DNA of 64,000 bases from Muscardinus avellanarius (lineage: Eukaryota > Chordata > Mammalia > Rodentia > Gliridae), in NCBI GenBank assembly GCA_963383645.1, contig OY726573.1, forward strand, positions 20,151,158 to 20,215,157. The letters run 5' to 3'. How positions within the stretch are numbered: the stretch's first letter is position 1; each line of letters begins with the position of its first letter. Below are positions 19,520 to 31,678 of this stretch, in pieces. The notes under the pieces are model-generated. The model worked only from the letters and a program-made list of their open reading frames with translations. It did not search any database and was not told the origin of the DNA. A program made the translations under genes and the position numbers.

Positions 19520-19644
19520 GTCCGTAGCATAATTATTTTTCAAAGAATGGGAGAAAATTGTTCATCTCTGCTTTCCATAAAATCAGTGGCGATGCCTTGG
19601 TTCTTTCTTGTGCTTGTGATTTTATTAAAAAAGCAAGGTAAAGC

Positions 19645-20747
19645 TGGACATGGTGGCACATGCCTGTAATCCTAGTGCTTGGGCGGCTGAGACAGTGAAT
19701 AGTAGGTTTAAGACCAGTGTACAGTAACTTAGTGAGATTCTCTTTCAAAATAAAAATAAGCCGGGCATTGGTGGTGCACCCTGTAATCCCAGTACTTGGT
19801 AGGCTGAGACGGGAAGGTCATGGGTTTGAGCACAGCTTCAGCAAGTAGTGAGACCCTCATCAACCTAGACTCTCATCTATCTCTTATCAAGTGTTTCAAA
19901 GTAAAGATGAATAGGGTTGGAGATGTAGCTTGGAGATAGAATGCCCTGAGTACAAGCCTTAGTACCACAAAATAAAAAATTAAAAATAAAGCAGGGATGT
20001 GATGACATATACCTGTAATCCCAGTACTCGGGAGGCTGAGACGGGTAGATCACAAGTTTAAGGACAGCCTTAGTAAAGAGTGAGATCTTAGTAAGTAGTG
20101 AGACCCTGTTTAAAAAGTAACAGTAAAAGCCGGGCATGGTGGCGCACGCTTGTAATCCCCACGCTTGGGAGGCTGAGACAGGAGGATCGCACGGGTTCGA
20201 AGCCAGCCTCAGCTACTTAGTGAGGCTCTCAGCAACTTAGTGAGACCCTGTTTCTAAATAAAATATAAAAGATATCTGGATATAGACTGGAGGTAGAAAG
20301 CCTCTGGGTTCCACCCCAGTACCACCAAAAAAATATAAATAAATAAAATAACAGTAAAGCCAGGCATGATGGTGCACACCTTGTAATCCCCGTTCTTGGG
20401 AGGCAGAGACAGGAGGATCGTGCAGGTTTGAAGCCAGCCACGCTGGCTTAAGAGACCCTGTTTCCAAATAAAAAGTAAAAATAGGTCTGGGAGTGTAGCC
20501 CGGAGGTAGAAGGGCTTCCAGGAACCCCAGTACCACCAAATAAATAAATAAATAACAATAAAGCCAGGCATGATGGTGCACACCTTGTAATCCCAGTACT
20601 TGGGAGGCTGAGACAGGAGGGCCACAGTTTTGAAGTCAGCCTCAGCAACTTGGCGAGACCCTGTTTCCAAATTTAAAAAAATTAAAAATAGGGCTGGGGA
20701 TATAGCCCAGGGGTAGAAGACCCCTGGGTTCTAACACCGTACACAAA

Positions 20748-20808
<61 letters not shown>

Positions 20809-20985
20809 TACATAAAAATAGAGCTGTGGTATACCTCAGAAGTAGAATGACCCTGGGTTCAATTCCCAGTACCACAAAATTATAATAATATATATAATAT
20901 ATATATAATAATATAGTGATAGAACACTACTGGGTTCAATCCCCAGCACACCACACACACATACACACTCACACACAGACACTCA
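19645..20985 (+). repeat. Cluster of sense B1-ID SINEs, two subtypes, with (TA)n
   Basis: Copies start at about 19645, 19765, 19990, 20130, 20350 and 20570, all on the + strand. Those at 20130, 20350 and 20570 are interleaved with the subtype whose tail reads 'gtagaagggcttccaggaac' (20507-20525). A (TA)n run occupies 20755-20800 and CA-rich repeats 20948-20992. Confidence 0.75.
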
Positions 20986-21384
20986 CACACTTACTTTACT
21001 CTTTTGATCTATAGATATGGTATATCTCTTCATATATTTAGGGAATACATTTAGGTTCATAAAATTTAGGAATTTTAATTTCTCTTAGCCTGGCATAGAG
21101 CTGACTACCTTCTCTAGGCCCTGAGTTGGTCCTGGCATCTTCTTTCTTTTGTTTCCTAGGCAGTCTAGTCAGAGATTGATTATTTTTCCCCCAGGACGAG
21201 TTTTAGTTTCTTTAACTTTTTTTCTCTTGTTTTCTGTTTGTTTTTGCCCTGATCGTTATTAGTTTCCCTATCAATGCTTGCTTTTGTGTTAATATGCTCT
21301 TTTTGCTTTTTTTTGGGGTTTCTAAAGGTGGAAATGATCTGTTTTAGGACCTTTCTTCTTTGCCATAGTATCTTTTTCCCCCCT

Positions 21385-21978
21385 TTTGTAGTACTAGGGA
21401 TCGAACCCAGGGGTGTTCTACCCCCGAGGTATACCCCCTTTTTTTGAGGTACGGGGGAATTCTATCTCTGAGCTCCACCCCCACACTTATTTTTAATTCT
21501 TTATTTTGAAACAGGGTTTCACTGAGTTGCAAAGGGCCTCAATAAGTAGCTGAGGCTGTCCTCAAACCATCCTCCTCCTGTCTCAGCCTCCCGAATGCTG
21601 GGATTACAAGCGTGTGCCACCATTCCCAGCTCTCCTGCCTTGTTTTAGATTGAGTTTTCATTTTAATTTTTAATGATCCCATTTTATCTCCTTTGTTAAT
21701 TTTTTGAGAGATTGTTCTAAGATTTATAATATACACCTTTAGCTCACATATTCTACCTTTTATTTTGTGTGTGTGTGGTGCTGGGGGTGGAACCCAGGGC
21801 CTTTTCTACCTCCAGGCTATACTCCCAGACCTACTTTATACGTGATTTGGAAACAGGGTGTCACTAAGTTGCTGAGAGCCTAACTCAATAGCTGAGGCTG
21901 CCTTCAAACCTGCGCGATTTTCCTGTTTCAGCCTCCCAAGCGCTGGGATTACAAGCGTGCGCCCCCACGCCCGGCTGT
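21385..21978 (-). repeat. Antisense B1-ID SINEs
   Basis: Copies at about 21385-21632 (with a doubled ID end) and 21760-21978. Confidence 0.75.
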
Positions 21979-23067
21979 ATTCTACCTTTAAATATCATAC
22001 TACTTCACAAAAGCATAATTATACTTTTATTTCCATTCCCTGTCCTCATTCTTTGTATTATTGTTATCACACATTTTATTCTACATGATATAAACTCACC
22101 ATATATTATTTTGCTTTAAAACATCAGATAGTTTAAAAGACCTTAAAATGAAAAACAGTATGTATTTAGCTATATATTTACTATTTCTGGTGGTTTTTAT
22201 TCCTTTGTATAGATTCAAATTTTTTTTTCCTTTGGCCAGAAAAGCTTCATTTAGCAGTTGTGCATGTCTATTGATACAACATCTCTCAGTTTACCTAGAA
22301 AATGATTTTTTCAACTTCATCTTTGAAAGAGAATTCCCCTGAGTAAAACAAAACAAAACAAAATTCTAGATAGTTTTTTCGTTGACCCCTTGAAAGACTG
22401 TGTCCATTGTCTTCTGGTCTGAGTAGGTTCTGGTATGCAGTCTGGCAGTCTGCTGTCATTCTTACCTATGTTGCTCTTCTGACTGCGTCCTTTCTCTGGC
22501 TTCTTTTAAGGTTTTTCTCTTTATCACTTGCTTTTAGCAATTTGTTTGTTATATGTCTTAATTCAGTGAAACTTTGGGACTCTGCTTGGATTTCTGTTTT
22601 ATGCTCCGCAGCCTCAAAATTGTCTCCAAATATTCAGCACTTCTGCGGGGCACACCTAACTTCTAGGGATCATAGCCCTGACTCCCTGTTCTCCAGTGTC
22701 TGAAAACCATTTCTGCATATGTTTATTTGTTTGTTTCAGTGTAGGACAGAAAATCAGTCCCTGTAACACCATGTTGTTTGGAAGTACAAGTCCTGTGTGT
22801 GCTCTTTTTAAGAACTTCATTTGGAGATGACCTGCTTGTCAATTCACTAGGAATGTGAATTGTCCCTCTCAATTGCTCAGTGGGTAGGTGGCCCAGTACC
22901 ATTTTGGTGCTCACCTTCAAGCTGCCCATAAATATAATAGGCAAGACTTAGTCCAAGAGATTGGGTTTCATAGTTCTGACTATAAGAAGGCACGTTACTG
23001 TGGAAGAAACCTCGCTGCAAGAAGCTCTGCTGACTGTGCCTGTCTCTCCCCTCTGACGTCACTGCAG
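21979..23067. other. ZZEF1-like intron
   Basis: About 1.1 kb between exons 3 and 4. No gene or clear repeat recognised. Confidence 0.4.
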
Positions 23068-23267
23068 TGAAGGACTACCAGCTAGTACAGAAAGGAGGAG
23101 GCCAAGAGTGTGGTGACTCTCAGGCCCAGCCGAGCCAGTACTCCCAACATTTTGCCTTCATTGCCAGTCACCTTTTACAAACCAGCGTGGACAGCCATTG
23201 TTCTGAGGCGGTGGAAGCAACTTGGATCCTGTCCCTGGCCCTCAAAGGTTTATACAAAACACTAAAG
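23068..23267 (+). pseudogene. ZZEF1: ZZEF1-like exon 4
   Basis: Acceptor gtcactgcag, donor gtaatg at 23268. 200 bp; with the carried base it gives 67 codons (VKDYQLVQKGGGQECG and on). Open. Confidence 0.75.
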
Positions 23268-24500
23268 GTAATGCTGAGCCTCTTCCATTTGGTAACAGTT
23301 CTGGCTGTGATTTGACATCTGCAGGGAATTAACAAGGGGAAATCCCATCTTATTTTGATGAATGGTTAATCATGGGAACTTGGTTATTTTTGTAAGTGGT
23401 TGTGAGGCCTTGTATAAGGATAACCGTAAAGAGGAAATCAAATTTTCCCAATAGTTTGGTTCTCTGTATTTTTCAATGCTACTTCACAGATTCAGGTACT
23501 ATGACTTCATGAGGACATGACCTGACAGGTGAGAAGACAGTGGACTAGAAGGTATTTCTCTGCTTTCTGAGCAGCAGCCCATGGCATCTTTAAGCAGTAG
23601 GTCTGGCTGGTGGGATGGGAGGAGGTAGACAAGGTAAAAAGCCCAGTGGTATTTGATACAGTGTGGTGAGCAGCTTTGACTGGTGAGGACTTCTTCCAGA
23701 GCCTGAAGGCGCTGGTAGAGAAGAGGCACCTTCAAGACTCAGTGCAGTCCCTTGCAAGATCACCTTCTCACCAGGGCTGACCAGGAAAGGAGCAGCTCAC
23801 AGGGGTTTGTAATCACGTGGCTTTGAAGGGTATTCAGTGGCAGTGCTGTGGTGAGGTCATGGAGGGGACTCAAGCACCACAGGAAACTGGACTCGGTGGC
23901 ATTTTAGGTCTCAGCCAGTCCTGAGAGTTTGTGGCTGTAGGGCTGAGATCACCCATCTGCTCTTTGTTTTGTTCATGGCATTCATCACCAGGTGGGCTTT
24001 GTTTCATCACTGACATTGTAGCAGGAAAGGGGAAATGGACTCCTGATGGCCAAGATCTTTGAACCCTTCCTTCAGTGAATATTTGTCAAGTGCCAGAAGT
24101 CAAATGGAACTATGTAGTAGTGAACTAGAAAGAAGGTCCCCACGCTCACAGAGCTTCCACTCAACTAGCCACTGAGACTGCCCTGAGTCAGAAAGAGCTT
24201 TTCTTTCTTTCTGAAGACTGAAGAGGTGACATTTGAGGTGATAGATAAGAAGTCCACCTTGGAACACTGGGCAGAAAGAAGAGCAAGCTCCAGACCTTGA
24301 CATGGACCAGGAATGATTGTCACAGATTAGACACAAAACCTCTGAGGCTTTGAGATAAGGCAGCAGTGGGGATAAGGCCAGAGAAGTAGACTGGATCTTG
24401 TCAGCTATGATGAGGGGCTTGTGTTTTAGCCTCAGCATCACTGGGAAGCTTTTGGAAGGTAGAAAGGAAGGAAGTGACATAAAGGTTTCAAAAATGTTTG
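23268..24500. other. ZZEF1-like intron
   Basis: 1.2 kb of mostly unique intronic sequence. No gene recognised. Confidence 0.4.
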
Positions 24501-24502
24501 TC

Positions 24503-25252
24503 AAGCTGGGTGTGGTGGCTCATGCTTGTAATCCCAGTACTTGGGAGGCTGAGACAGGATTGCAGGTTCAAAACCAGCCTCAGCTACTTAGTGAGCCCTC
24601 CACAACTTAGTGAGACCCTGTTTCAAAATAAAGAATTAAGCTGGACGTGGTGGTGCACGCTTGTAATCCCTGTACTTAGGAGGCAGAGACAGGTTTGTGA
24701 AGGTTTGAAGGCAGCTTCGCTGGCTTAAGAGACCCTGTTTCCCAATGAAATATAAAATAGGTCTGGGAGTGTAGCCCAGAGGTAGAAGGGTTCCATCCCC
24801 AGTACCACCAAATAAATAAATAAATACATACATAAATACATAAATAAAATAAAGTATTTTTAAAAATAGGGCTGGGGGGTATAGCTCAGAGGTAGAATGC
24901 CCCTAGGTTCAGTCCCCAATACTGTGGGGGGAAAACAAATTGTTAAAATTTTAGTACTTAAATGGCTGAGACAAGAGGATTGTAGGCTCAAAGGCAGCAC
25001 ATGGTAACTTAGACCCTGTTTCAAAATAAAAAACAAAATAGGCCTGAGTAGCTCAGAGGGAAGATTCCTTCTGGGTTCAATCTCCAGTAACCCACCCCCT
25101 GCATATACAAACACAAATGTTTATGGAACTAATGAATTAAAGAGTGAATAAGCAGGGCGGGATGCAGCTCAGTGGCAAAGCGCCTGCTTTGCAGGTGTGG
25201 CTTTCTGGGATCCATCCCAGGTTCAAAAATGACAAAAAAAAAAAAAAAAAAG
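24503..25252 (+). repeat. Sense B1-ID SINE cluster and an ID-like copy
   Basis: B1-ID copies at about 24503-24632 and 24640-24825 (the latter with the 'cgctggcttaagagac' subtype), a free ID tail at 24868-24935 and another copy at 24950-25095. 25152-25252 is a tRNA-like unit (gcagctcagtggcaaagcgc) with a long A tail and no B1 head. Confidence 0.7.
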
Positions 25253-25457
25253 AAACCCTTTAAAGAGTGACTGAGCAAGCAGTGGGCTATGGTTAAGACT
25301 CAGAGTTGCGTTTTTCCTACCAACTCTGGAATTTTCACTGGGAGGTGAGTTTGGGCCACCCGTTGAAACTGGGCTTGAGAAAGGCTCGCTTCTCTCCAAT
25401 GGCCTGTACCTTCTTCACTTGAAGGCAGCTACAAATCACTCTTCTTCTGCTTGGCAG

Positions 25458-25577
25458 GCTCATGGTTTTGAAGAGACCCATGCAACCTTCCTTCAGACTG
25501 AGCTGCTGAAGCTGCTGGTGAAGAAGTGCAGCAAAGGGACCGGCTTCAGTAAAACGTGGCTTCTCCGGGACCTGGAA
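25458..25577 (+). pseudogene. ZZEF1: ZZEF1-like exon 5
   Basis: Acceptor gcttggcag, donor gtaagg at 25578. 120 bp, 40 codons in phase 0 (AHGFEETHATFLQTELLKLL and on). Open. Confidence 0.75.
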
Positions 25578-26089
25578 GTAAGGCACAAAGAGGCGCTGCT
25601 GCAGCTGCCTGGTGCAAGTCTGCCACCCGGAGCTAGAAGCAGTGGTTGTTGTAGCCGCTTCTGCCCTGTTTACTCTCGCTCTGTGCAGGTTTTAAAGCAG
25701 TGCCTTGCTTCTGTTTTCCATTTTGGAATTAGGAATTACAATATCTGTCTTCTCCTGTTAGGAAAATGAATTTGATGTTTGTTAAAAGAACATTGGAGAA
25801 GTACTTTATGGAAGCACGTAATTGACCATTATATCATGGCAGTAAAGTGCGTCCTTGAATTATTTCTTAATTCCCTTTAAAGTGCCTTTGGACTAAACCA
25901 GTTTCTAAATTTATCCCCCCTTATGTTTATTTTATGTAGAATTTCAGTTGACAGTTCTAATTTTATTGCTATTAACTCCAGGCCTTAGACTCTTTTTTAG
26001 TGGAGTTACTGTGGAACTGGGATTACAAGTGAAGTGTCATCACCACACCCATCTTCCTATGTGAATTCTGATGTCTTCAAAAGTTAGGT

Positions 26090-26300
26090 CCAGGCCGTGG
26101 TGGTGCACACTTGTAATCCCAGCATTTGGGAGGCTGAGATGGGAGGATCACGGTTCAAGGACAGCCTCAGCTACTTAGTGAGGTCCTTTGCAACTCAGTG
26201 AGACCTGTTTCAAACTAAAGAATAAAAAATAGGGCTGCGGGTGTAGCTCAGAGATAGAATGCCTCTGGATTGCATCCCCAGTACCACAAAATAAAATAAA
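26090..26300 (+). repeat. Sense B1-ID SINE
   Basis: Ends 22 bp before the sequence leading into exon 6; tail 'accacaaaataaaataaaa'. Confidence 0.8.
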
Positions 26301-26392
26301 ATTAGGTGAAATATTGGTTAGGCTTCTACGGTGTGGCCTTTTCACCTACAGAATGCTCACCTCCCTCCCTACCTGGTTTCCTCTCTGTGCAA

Positions 26393-26583
26393 ATTCTGTC
26401 TATCATGTTGTATCTTCAAAAACGGAGATCCACACTCGAGTGGAGCATGGCGACCTCGAGCTGGATGAGCGAGGGGACCAAGAGGAAGAGGTGGAACGGC
26501 CGGTCAGCAGCCCTGGAGAACCAGAGCAGAAAAAGCTGGATCCTCTTGAGGGCCTGGATGAGCCCACCAGAATATGTTTCTTG
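26393..26583 (+). pseudogene. ZZEF1: ZZEF1-like exon 6, damaged
   Basis: A pyrimidine tract (tttcctctctgtgc) runs into AA at 26391-26392 where AG is required. The exon reads ILSIMLY, then shifts frame at about 26411-26415 to reach SSKTEIHTRVEHGDLELDER. Its 191 bp is one short of the phase-0 length expected from both neighbours. A CAG at 26349-26351 might serve as an alternative acceptor but adds unrelated residues and does not repair the frame. Confidence 0.7.
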
Positions 26584-26919
26584 GTATGTTCTCAGGTCAC
26601 CGTGCAGTGGAGCATGGGATTCAGAGGAATGGGGTGGTTTTAGCCTAAACACAAAAATGCTTCAGCCTCATGTTTTCGTTTCCTAAAGATGGTCTATCTT
26701 TTTGTCCACAACTGATGCAGAAGAATAGAAAAGCCCACATAGCTATAGTTTTAAATGTTTGGGGGTCATAGACCCAAAAGGTTTTGACCCTCTCTCCATA
26801 AAGTACATATTCAAATATGCATGTAAAAATTTGCGTGTAATTTCCAGGATTTACTAAAGTCCTGAGGCCCATCCATGAACTCCCCAATCCTCTACCCCTA
26901 GTTTTTCGCACACTCTCTT

Positions 26920-27130
26920 AGCTGGGCACAGTGGTGCACACCTGGAATCCCAGCACTTGGGAGGCTGAGATAGAAGGCTCGCAGGTTCAAGACCAGCCTC
27001 AGCAACTTAGACTCTTAGCAGGGTCTCCTAATGAGACCCTGTTTCAAAATAAAAAAACAGTAGGGGCTTGGAGTGTAACTCAAAGATAGAACACTGCTGG
27101 CTTCAATCCCCATTTTCACCAAAAGAAAAA
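26920..27130 (+). repeat. Sense B1-ID SINE
   Basis: Starts 'gctgggcacagtggtgcaca', ends near 'ccccattttcaccaaaagaaa'. Confidence 0.75.
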
Positions 27131-27513
27131 AGAAGGAAGAAAGAAATAGGATCCTTCTTTCCCAGACTGTTACCAATTCTCATATGGAGTGATGTGGAAT
27201 GGTGCGGCTTGGACTGTATAAAGACTAAACAAAGAGTGTATGATGGATATCAGAAGAACAAGTAACATTTCAGAAATCTCAGAAGGAAGTACGGTGCTTA
27301 GGTCTCTGTGCCGGCTGGCACGCTTGCGTATGGGACGACTGCAGAGCAGCTGACAGGGCCATGCAGGGCGAGTGCTGCTGTTTGAGCCATGCTCTGTTGG
27401 CACACGAGTTCCTGTGGTGCTTCAGTATTTGTTTCCTTTGAAGTTACAATAGTAATTAAGACTTTACATCACAATTTTTGTTTGTTTTTCTATTTTTGTT
27501 TTCTATTTTGTTT

Positions 27514-27830
27514 TTTATTTTTTATTGGTGCCTTGTATTCATACATCTACAGTTCACATTTTAATGTTCATACTTCTATATGCAATTTAAAAGTGCACTG
27601 TAGAGTCTTGCATGGTGGTGCACCCTTGCAATCCCAGCATTTGGGAGGCTGAGATGGGAGGATGGTGGTTCACAGACAGCCTCAGCTACTTAATGAAGCC
27701 CTTTGCAACTCAGTGAGACCCTGTTTCAAAGTAAACAATAAAAAAATGAGGCTGGGGGTGTAGGCTCGGCAACAGAAAGCCCCTGGGTTCCATCTCCAGT
27801 ACCACACACACACAAGTACACTGTAGTGTT
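27514..27830. repeat. L1 3' end fragment (-) and sense B1-ID SINE
   Basis: 27514-27590 is the minus-strand L1 3' terminus ('attggtgccttgtattcata'). 27603-27830 is a sense SINE ending 'ccagtaccacacacacac'. Confidence 0.65.
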
Positions 27831-27925
27831 CTTGGATCATAGCCTGCGGTAACTTTTTTGAGTTCAGATTATTGGTAGCATGTTGACATACTTCTCTTTG
27901 TGTCTGTTTCCTCTCGTGCCTTCAG

Positions 27926-28026
27926 ATGGCTCACGATGCCCTTAATGCCCCTCTGCACATTCTCCGAGCCATATATGAGCTGCAGATGAAAAAGACTGGT
28001 TCTTTCTTCCTGGAGGTTCAGAAGAG
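27926..28026 (+). pseudogene. ZZEF1: ZZEF1-like exon 7
   Basis: Acceptor gtgccttcag, donor gtaaga at 28027. 101 bp, starts in phase 0 and leaves two bases (MAHDALNAPLHILRAIYELQ and on). Open. Two bases cannot lead into exon 8, which begins in phase 0. Confidence 0.75.
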
Positions 28027-30216
28027 GTAAGAGACATTGAGTTGCACTGACATACGGGGCAGGAGAGCAGTCCTTTTTTCAAGGGATCTGGAGAGATGCC
28101 CAACAGACCAGGCCGCGGGTGGGGGACTGGTTGGTAGTTCTTCATGAAGTGACACAGAAGGAGACTGTGTCACACTGCATGGATCACCTCAAAACTGTGT
28201 GGTCTGCTCCCGTGGAAAATGTTACCTAAGGCCCCTTACAGCAAGCCCATCTTACAGCAAAGACTTCAGCTCAGCAGCTCTTCCCCCTACAGCCCAGCCA
28301 AGAAAATCTTCCTTCTCCCTGAGGCCCTCTCCCTTCTCCTTACCTTCCTTGTTTAATAAGCAAATGTGGCCTGCCTGCCCTCAAGAGAATTTACTTTCCC
28401 TGCACACACTCCTCTGAGTGAACCCTTGGCTTCTGGGGAGCTCGTCTGCATGTGGCTCAGGTTTTGCCTCTTAACTCTCTCTTGATAACCAGGCTGCACC
28501 TCCAAGACTCCAAGCCCTTTACTTACCCAGAAGCAAGCAGCCTCCTCTTTCCCACCCTTAATTTGATGTGAACAGAGAGGGAGGGCTGGGGCAGCCTGAC
28601 CATGTGGTCTCACTGATTCGCGGTCCTGCCTTTCGCCTTTCTTAGCCCTTTAGAAGCAATGTGGCCAGCCAGGCCGCGCTCCTGAGTAGGCCTCCTATGG
28701 CAGCAGTGGTAGGCGACAGGAGCCAGTTTAGAATTCAGTTGCTGGTCACTGAGATGTCATTGTGCAGAAGTGTAAATGTCCTTGCCCTCTCCCTTCCAAA
28801 CCTCTTTCTCCCTCTTCCTGGACTCCATCCCCACTTCTTAGGCCTCACAAACATTTGGTCAGCTGCCAAGTTGTACCCCAAAGAGGATCTTGTCTTCCCC
28901 CATCCCCCCTAGACTGTTCTCTCTTCTCTGGGGCTCCTGTTCTTGCTTGTCCCTGACACCCTGCGCCAGCCCCGCCTGGCATCTCAGCCACTGTCAGAGT
29001 AACTCCTCCTGAGTACAAGACCAAAGCTCTCTCCTTTCTAAGGTACCCTGCCACAGCTCCGCTTTCCTTGATGTCTGCCTGCCCCCACGCATAACTGACT
29101 TGGCATGTCTCAAGGAGAAGCCCCAGGGAGCGTTGTCTCTGGCCAAAGTACTCCATGCTCTTAGATATAAGCTATTATTCTTTTGGTAATGATTCTATAC
29201 TAATGGCTTCTATGATGTAAAACGAGATCCCAAGAATCAGGACTGTGGGAGAAGTTTAGTCTGTGAAACATAAATTTCCTAGTAAAATGTCTGAGCCCTC
29301 AGACTTTCTTTGCCTTACTCTAAGTTGTAATCTAGGTGCTGTGAAAGAATTTAGGTAGGGGAGGGTATGCGAAGTTCCTCCCTATCTTTGACCTTCATTC
29401 TAATCATTACAATAGAGCAGAGGGCTAGGAGGAATCTTGACCTTTGCACCTAGTAATAGCACTGCCTGGAGACAGGGCGACACCACCTGGTTAAAACAGT
29501 TATGACAGAACAAAAGACAGATATAATAAAAACTTCATGTTGTTTTTTGGGCCCTGTCTGCTAAAATATATTTTAAGTGTTTAATAGGGTGAAGCGTTCA
29601 GACAGCAGATGGTATTGCAGACAAAATCCAGCAGACATTCTTCAAAATCCTCTAAATCATCATAAATGTACAGGACATGGATTTCCCTCCGCCAACTAAA
29701 TGTATGAAAGCTGGAATCTCCGACTTCATCCCCATTCAGCTCAAAGGAGATTGCTAGATAGAGAAGGACATTGGACTAAGCCCTAGGAATAAAAGGTTCC
29801 GAAAGGGTTAAAGAAAACTCTTAAAAACTGAATTCTTCAAGTGATTTGGGGTGTGACTTTTATTCTTCTGGAATTTGCCCACTAAAAGCCTCTGCAGCTG
29901 CAAGGCCAAGGCAAGGCCAAAGGGGCTGACTTAAAGCACAAGACCCACCTGCAGGGTCATGGGACTGATTTCAAACACAAAGACCTGTGATGTCACACGC
30001 CTTACTTTTGTCTTGTTTAGGGTTGGTGATTTACATGTATATTTCACTATTGTTTTTTGGTGTTTACACTTTTCTACTAGGGAATCACTGGGAAATAGGG
30101 AAATATAATGAATCTTGTGAAAAAAAATAAAGTGGTCAGTTGCATGCGAGAGGAGGCAATTGTCCGTGTCAGTCATTTCAGATTTTTCCCAGAGAGAAAT
30201 CTCCACTTTTAGCGCC
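28027..30216. other. Region where ZZEF1 exons are expected but not found
   Basis: 2.2 kb with no exon matching the flanking protein, although the phase break across it and my recollection of ZZEF1 (about 200 residues here) call for several. Part of 29230-29830 looks like an old LTR-type repeat, low confidence. No gene seen. Confidence 0.45.
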
Positions 30217-30595
30217 ATATTCCATATTAGGATAGATTTTTTTTCTGAAAAATAAATATATAAATATATGATAGTTTCACCTAAAAAAAATAGAAAAAAA
30301 ATTCTCTGGTAAGAAAGAAAGTAAAAAGAAATATTGAAATGTTATCTTTAAGTCATCAAAAGCTTGGTATCAGACAAATGAAACTATTATGTGAGATTAT
30401 CATTTTTAATTTTGGATAAATTGCTGTAATACTAGATGTCAATCACTAAGCCAAGCATGGGAGGGAGGGATGGGGAGAGAGTGGGGTGGGGATCAGGTGG
30501 GGGCTGACTGGGTGATGTGTGCATGTATGTCTACAAAAGTTTGTATCCCACTATGATGTATGAATACAGTGCACCAATAATAATAAAAAAAACAG
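30217..30595 (+). mobile_element. 3' end of the ORF1-only L1 element, copy D
   Basis: The reverse complement of 2700-3100: the same unusual 3' block ('catattccatattaggatag', then 'agtcatcaaaagcttggtat') followed by the L1 3' UTR and an A-rich tail at 30578-30592. Strongly 5'-truncated. Confidence 0.8.
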
Positions 30596-31210
30596 AAACT
30601 TAAAGGAGTTTATTTCATAAAAAGGGAAAAATCGCTGTAGAGAAGTCTCTGCAGAACTATAACCGAAGCCTTTGCCCACCTTTCGAGAGACCAGTCCCAA
30701 AGGGTCCCGACACCCTGGCAGAGTCCCTAGTGCCCAGTTGAGCTGGTCAGTAGCAGTACCCCCTGCTATACCTCACTTTAGGACACAAGGCCTTGGCTCT
30801 GTGCCCCTACCAACATCTCCAGGGTCACATCTCACCCCTGTCTCCCATCCCAAACATCTGTGTCCCATAGTGCATCCTTTACCCCAGACACATGAGGCTT
30901 CCTGCTGTTCCCTGAACACTCCAGGCATCTCCACTCTTGCTCCCTCCTGGAAGGTCTCCCATGTGTTTATGTGTCCCTTTCTGCTGATCATCTCCTCCTT
31001 GTTCTTCTCAAAAACTTGAGGACCCCTGCGCAGGGACCCTTTTCCACCTCTCCCCGTGCATAGCCCTGTACCACCTTGCAGTCTGTGTGCACCAACTCGA
31101 CAGAGCCTCTGGCAAAGGACTGCACTTACTCATGTTCCCAGTTGCAGTGACAGCTGCAGTGTCACCTAGGAAATGATATGACAGCACTGCTCTCTACCAC
31201 TCCTCCCTAG
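30596..31210. other. ZZEF1-like intron
   Basis: C/T-rich unique sequence with one 115-codon open stretch (30672-31019) that resembles no family I know. Probably chance. Confidence 0.4.
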
Positions 31211-31379
31211 GATAAAGTTCACATTCCTGGTGCGATCTACCTCTCAATCAAATTTGACTCTCAGTGCAACACAGAGGAAGGCTGAGATGAGTTAGCCATG
31301 TCCAGCAGTAGTGACTTTCAGCAGGATCGACACAATTTCAGCGGGTTTCAACAGAAATGGAAAGATTTTGAACTTCCAG
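31211..31379 (+). pseudogene. ZZEF1: ZZEF1-like exon 8, nonsense codon
   Basis: Acceptor ctccctag, donor gtagta at 31380. 169 bp. The frame DKVHIPGAIYLSIKFDSQCN runs to a TGA at about 31283-31285 inside the segment EEG-stop-DELAMSSSSDF, then continues in the same frame to the donor. Confidence 0.75.
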
Positions 31380-31437
31380 GTAGTAAAAAAATCTTTTAAA
31401 AAGTTGATCATATAGATTCTTCACATGAAGTGTTTAA

Positions 31438-31522
31438 GGTCCAGAGATGTGGCTCAGTGGTAGAGTACTTACCTAGCATGCATGAACCTATGGGTTCAAT
31501 CCCCAGTACTCAAAAGGAAAAA
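31438..31522 (+). repeat. ID SINE
   Basis: A stand-alone ID element: 'gatgtggctcagtggtagag' (A box), 'gggttcaatccccagtac' (B box region) and an A-rich tail. No B1 head. Confidence 0.8.
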
Positions 31523-31678
31523 AAGAGATACAATGCACATGAAGTGTTTAAATGTAATATTGAGAAGAGACATCATTGATGAATTCTAAATTGAACAGTC
31601 TTTTCCATCAGAAATACCTTAAATGCCATTTCCTATTGCTCCTTTTCCTGGTCTGTCTCTAATTTTTTTTTAACACAG

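Noticed and set aside
25152..25252. tRNA gene
   Set aside because: It has tRNA-like A-box sequence but ends in a long A tail and lacks a full cloverleaf, so it is a SINE.
30672..31019. 115-codon open frame
   Set aside because: Pro/Ser/His-rich without a family match, inside an intron; most likely chance.
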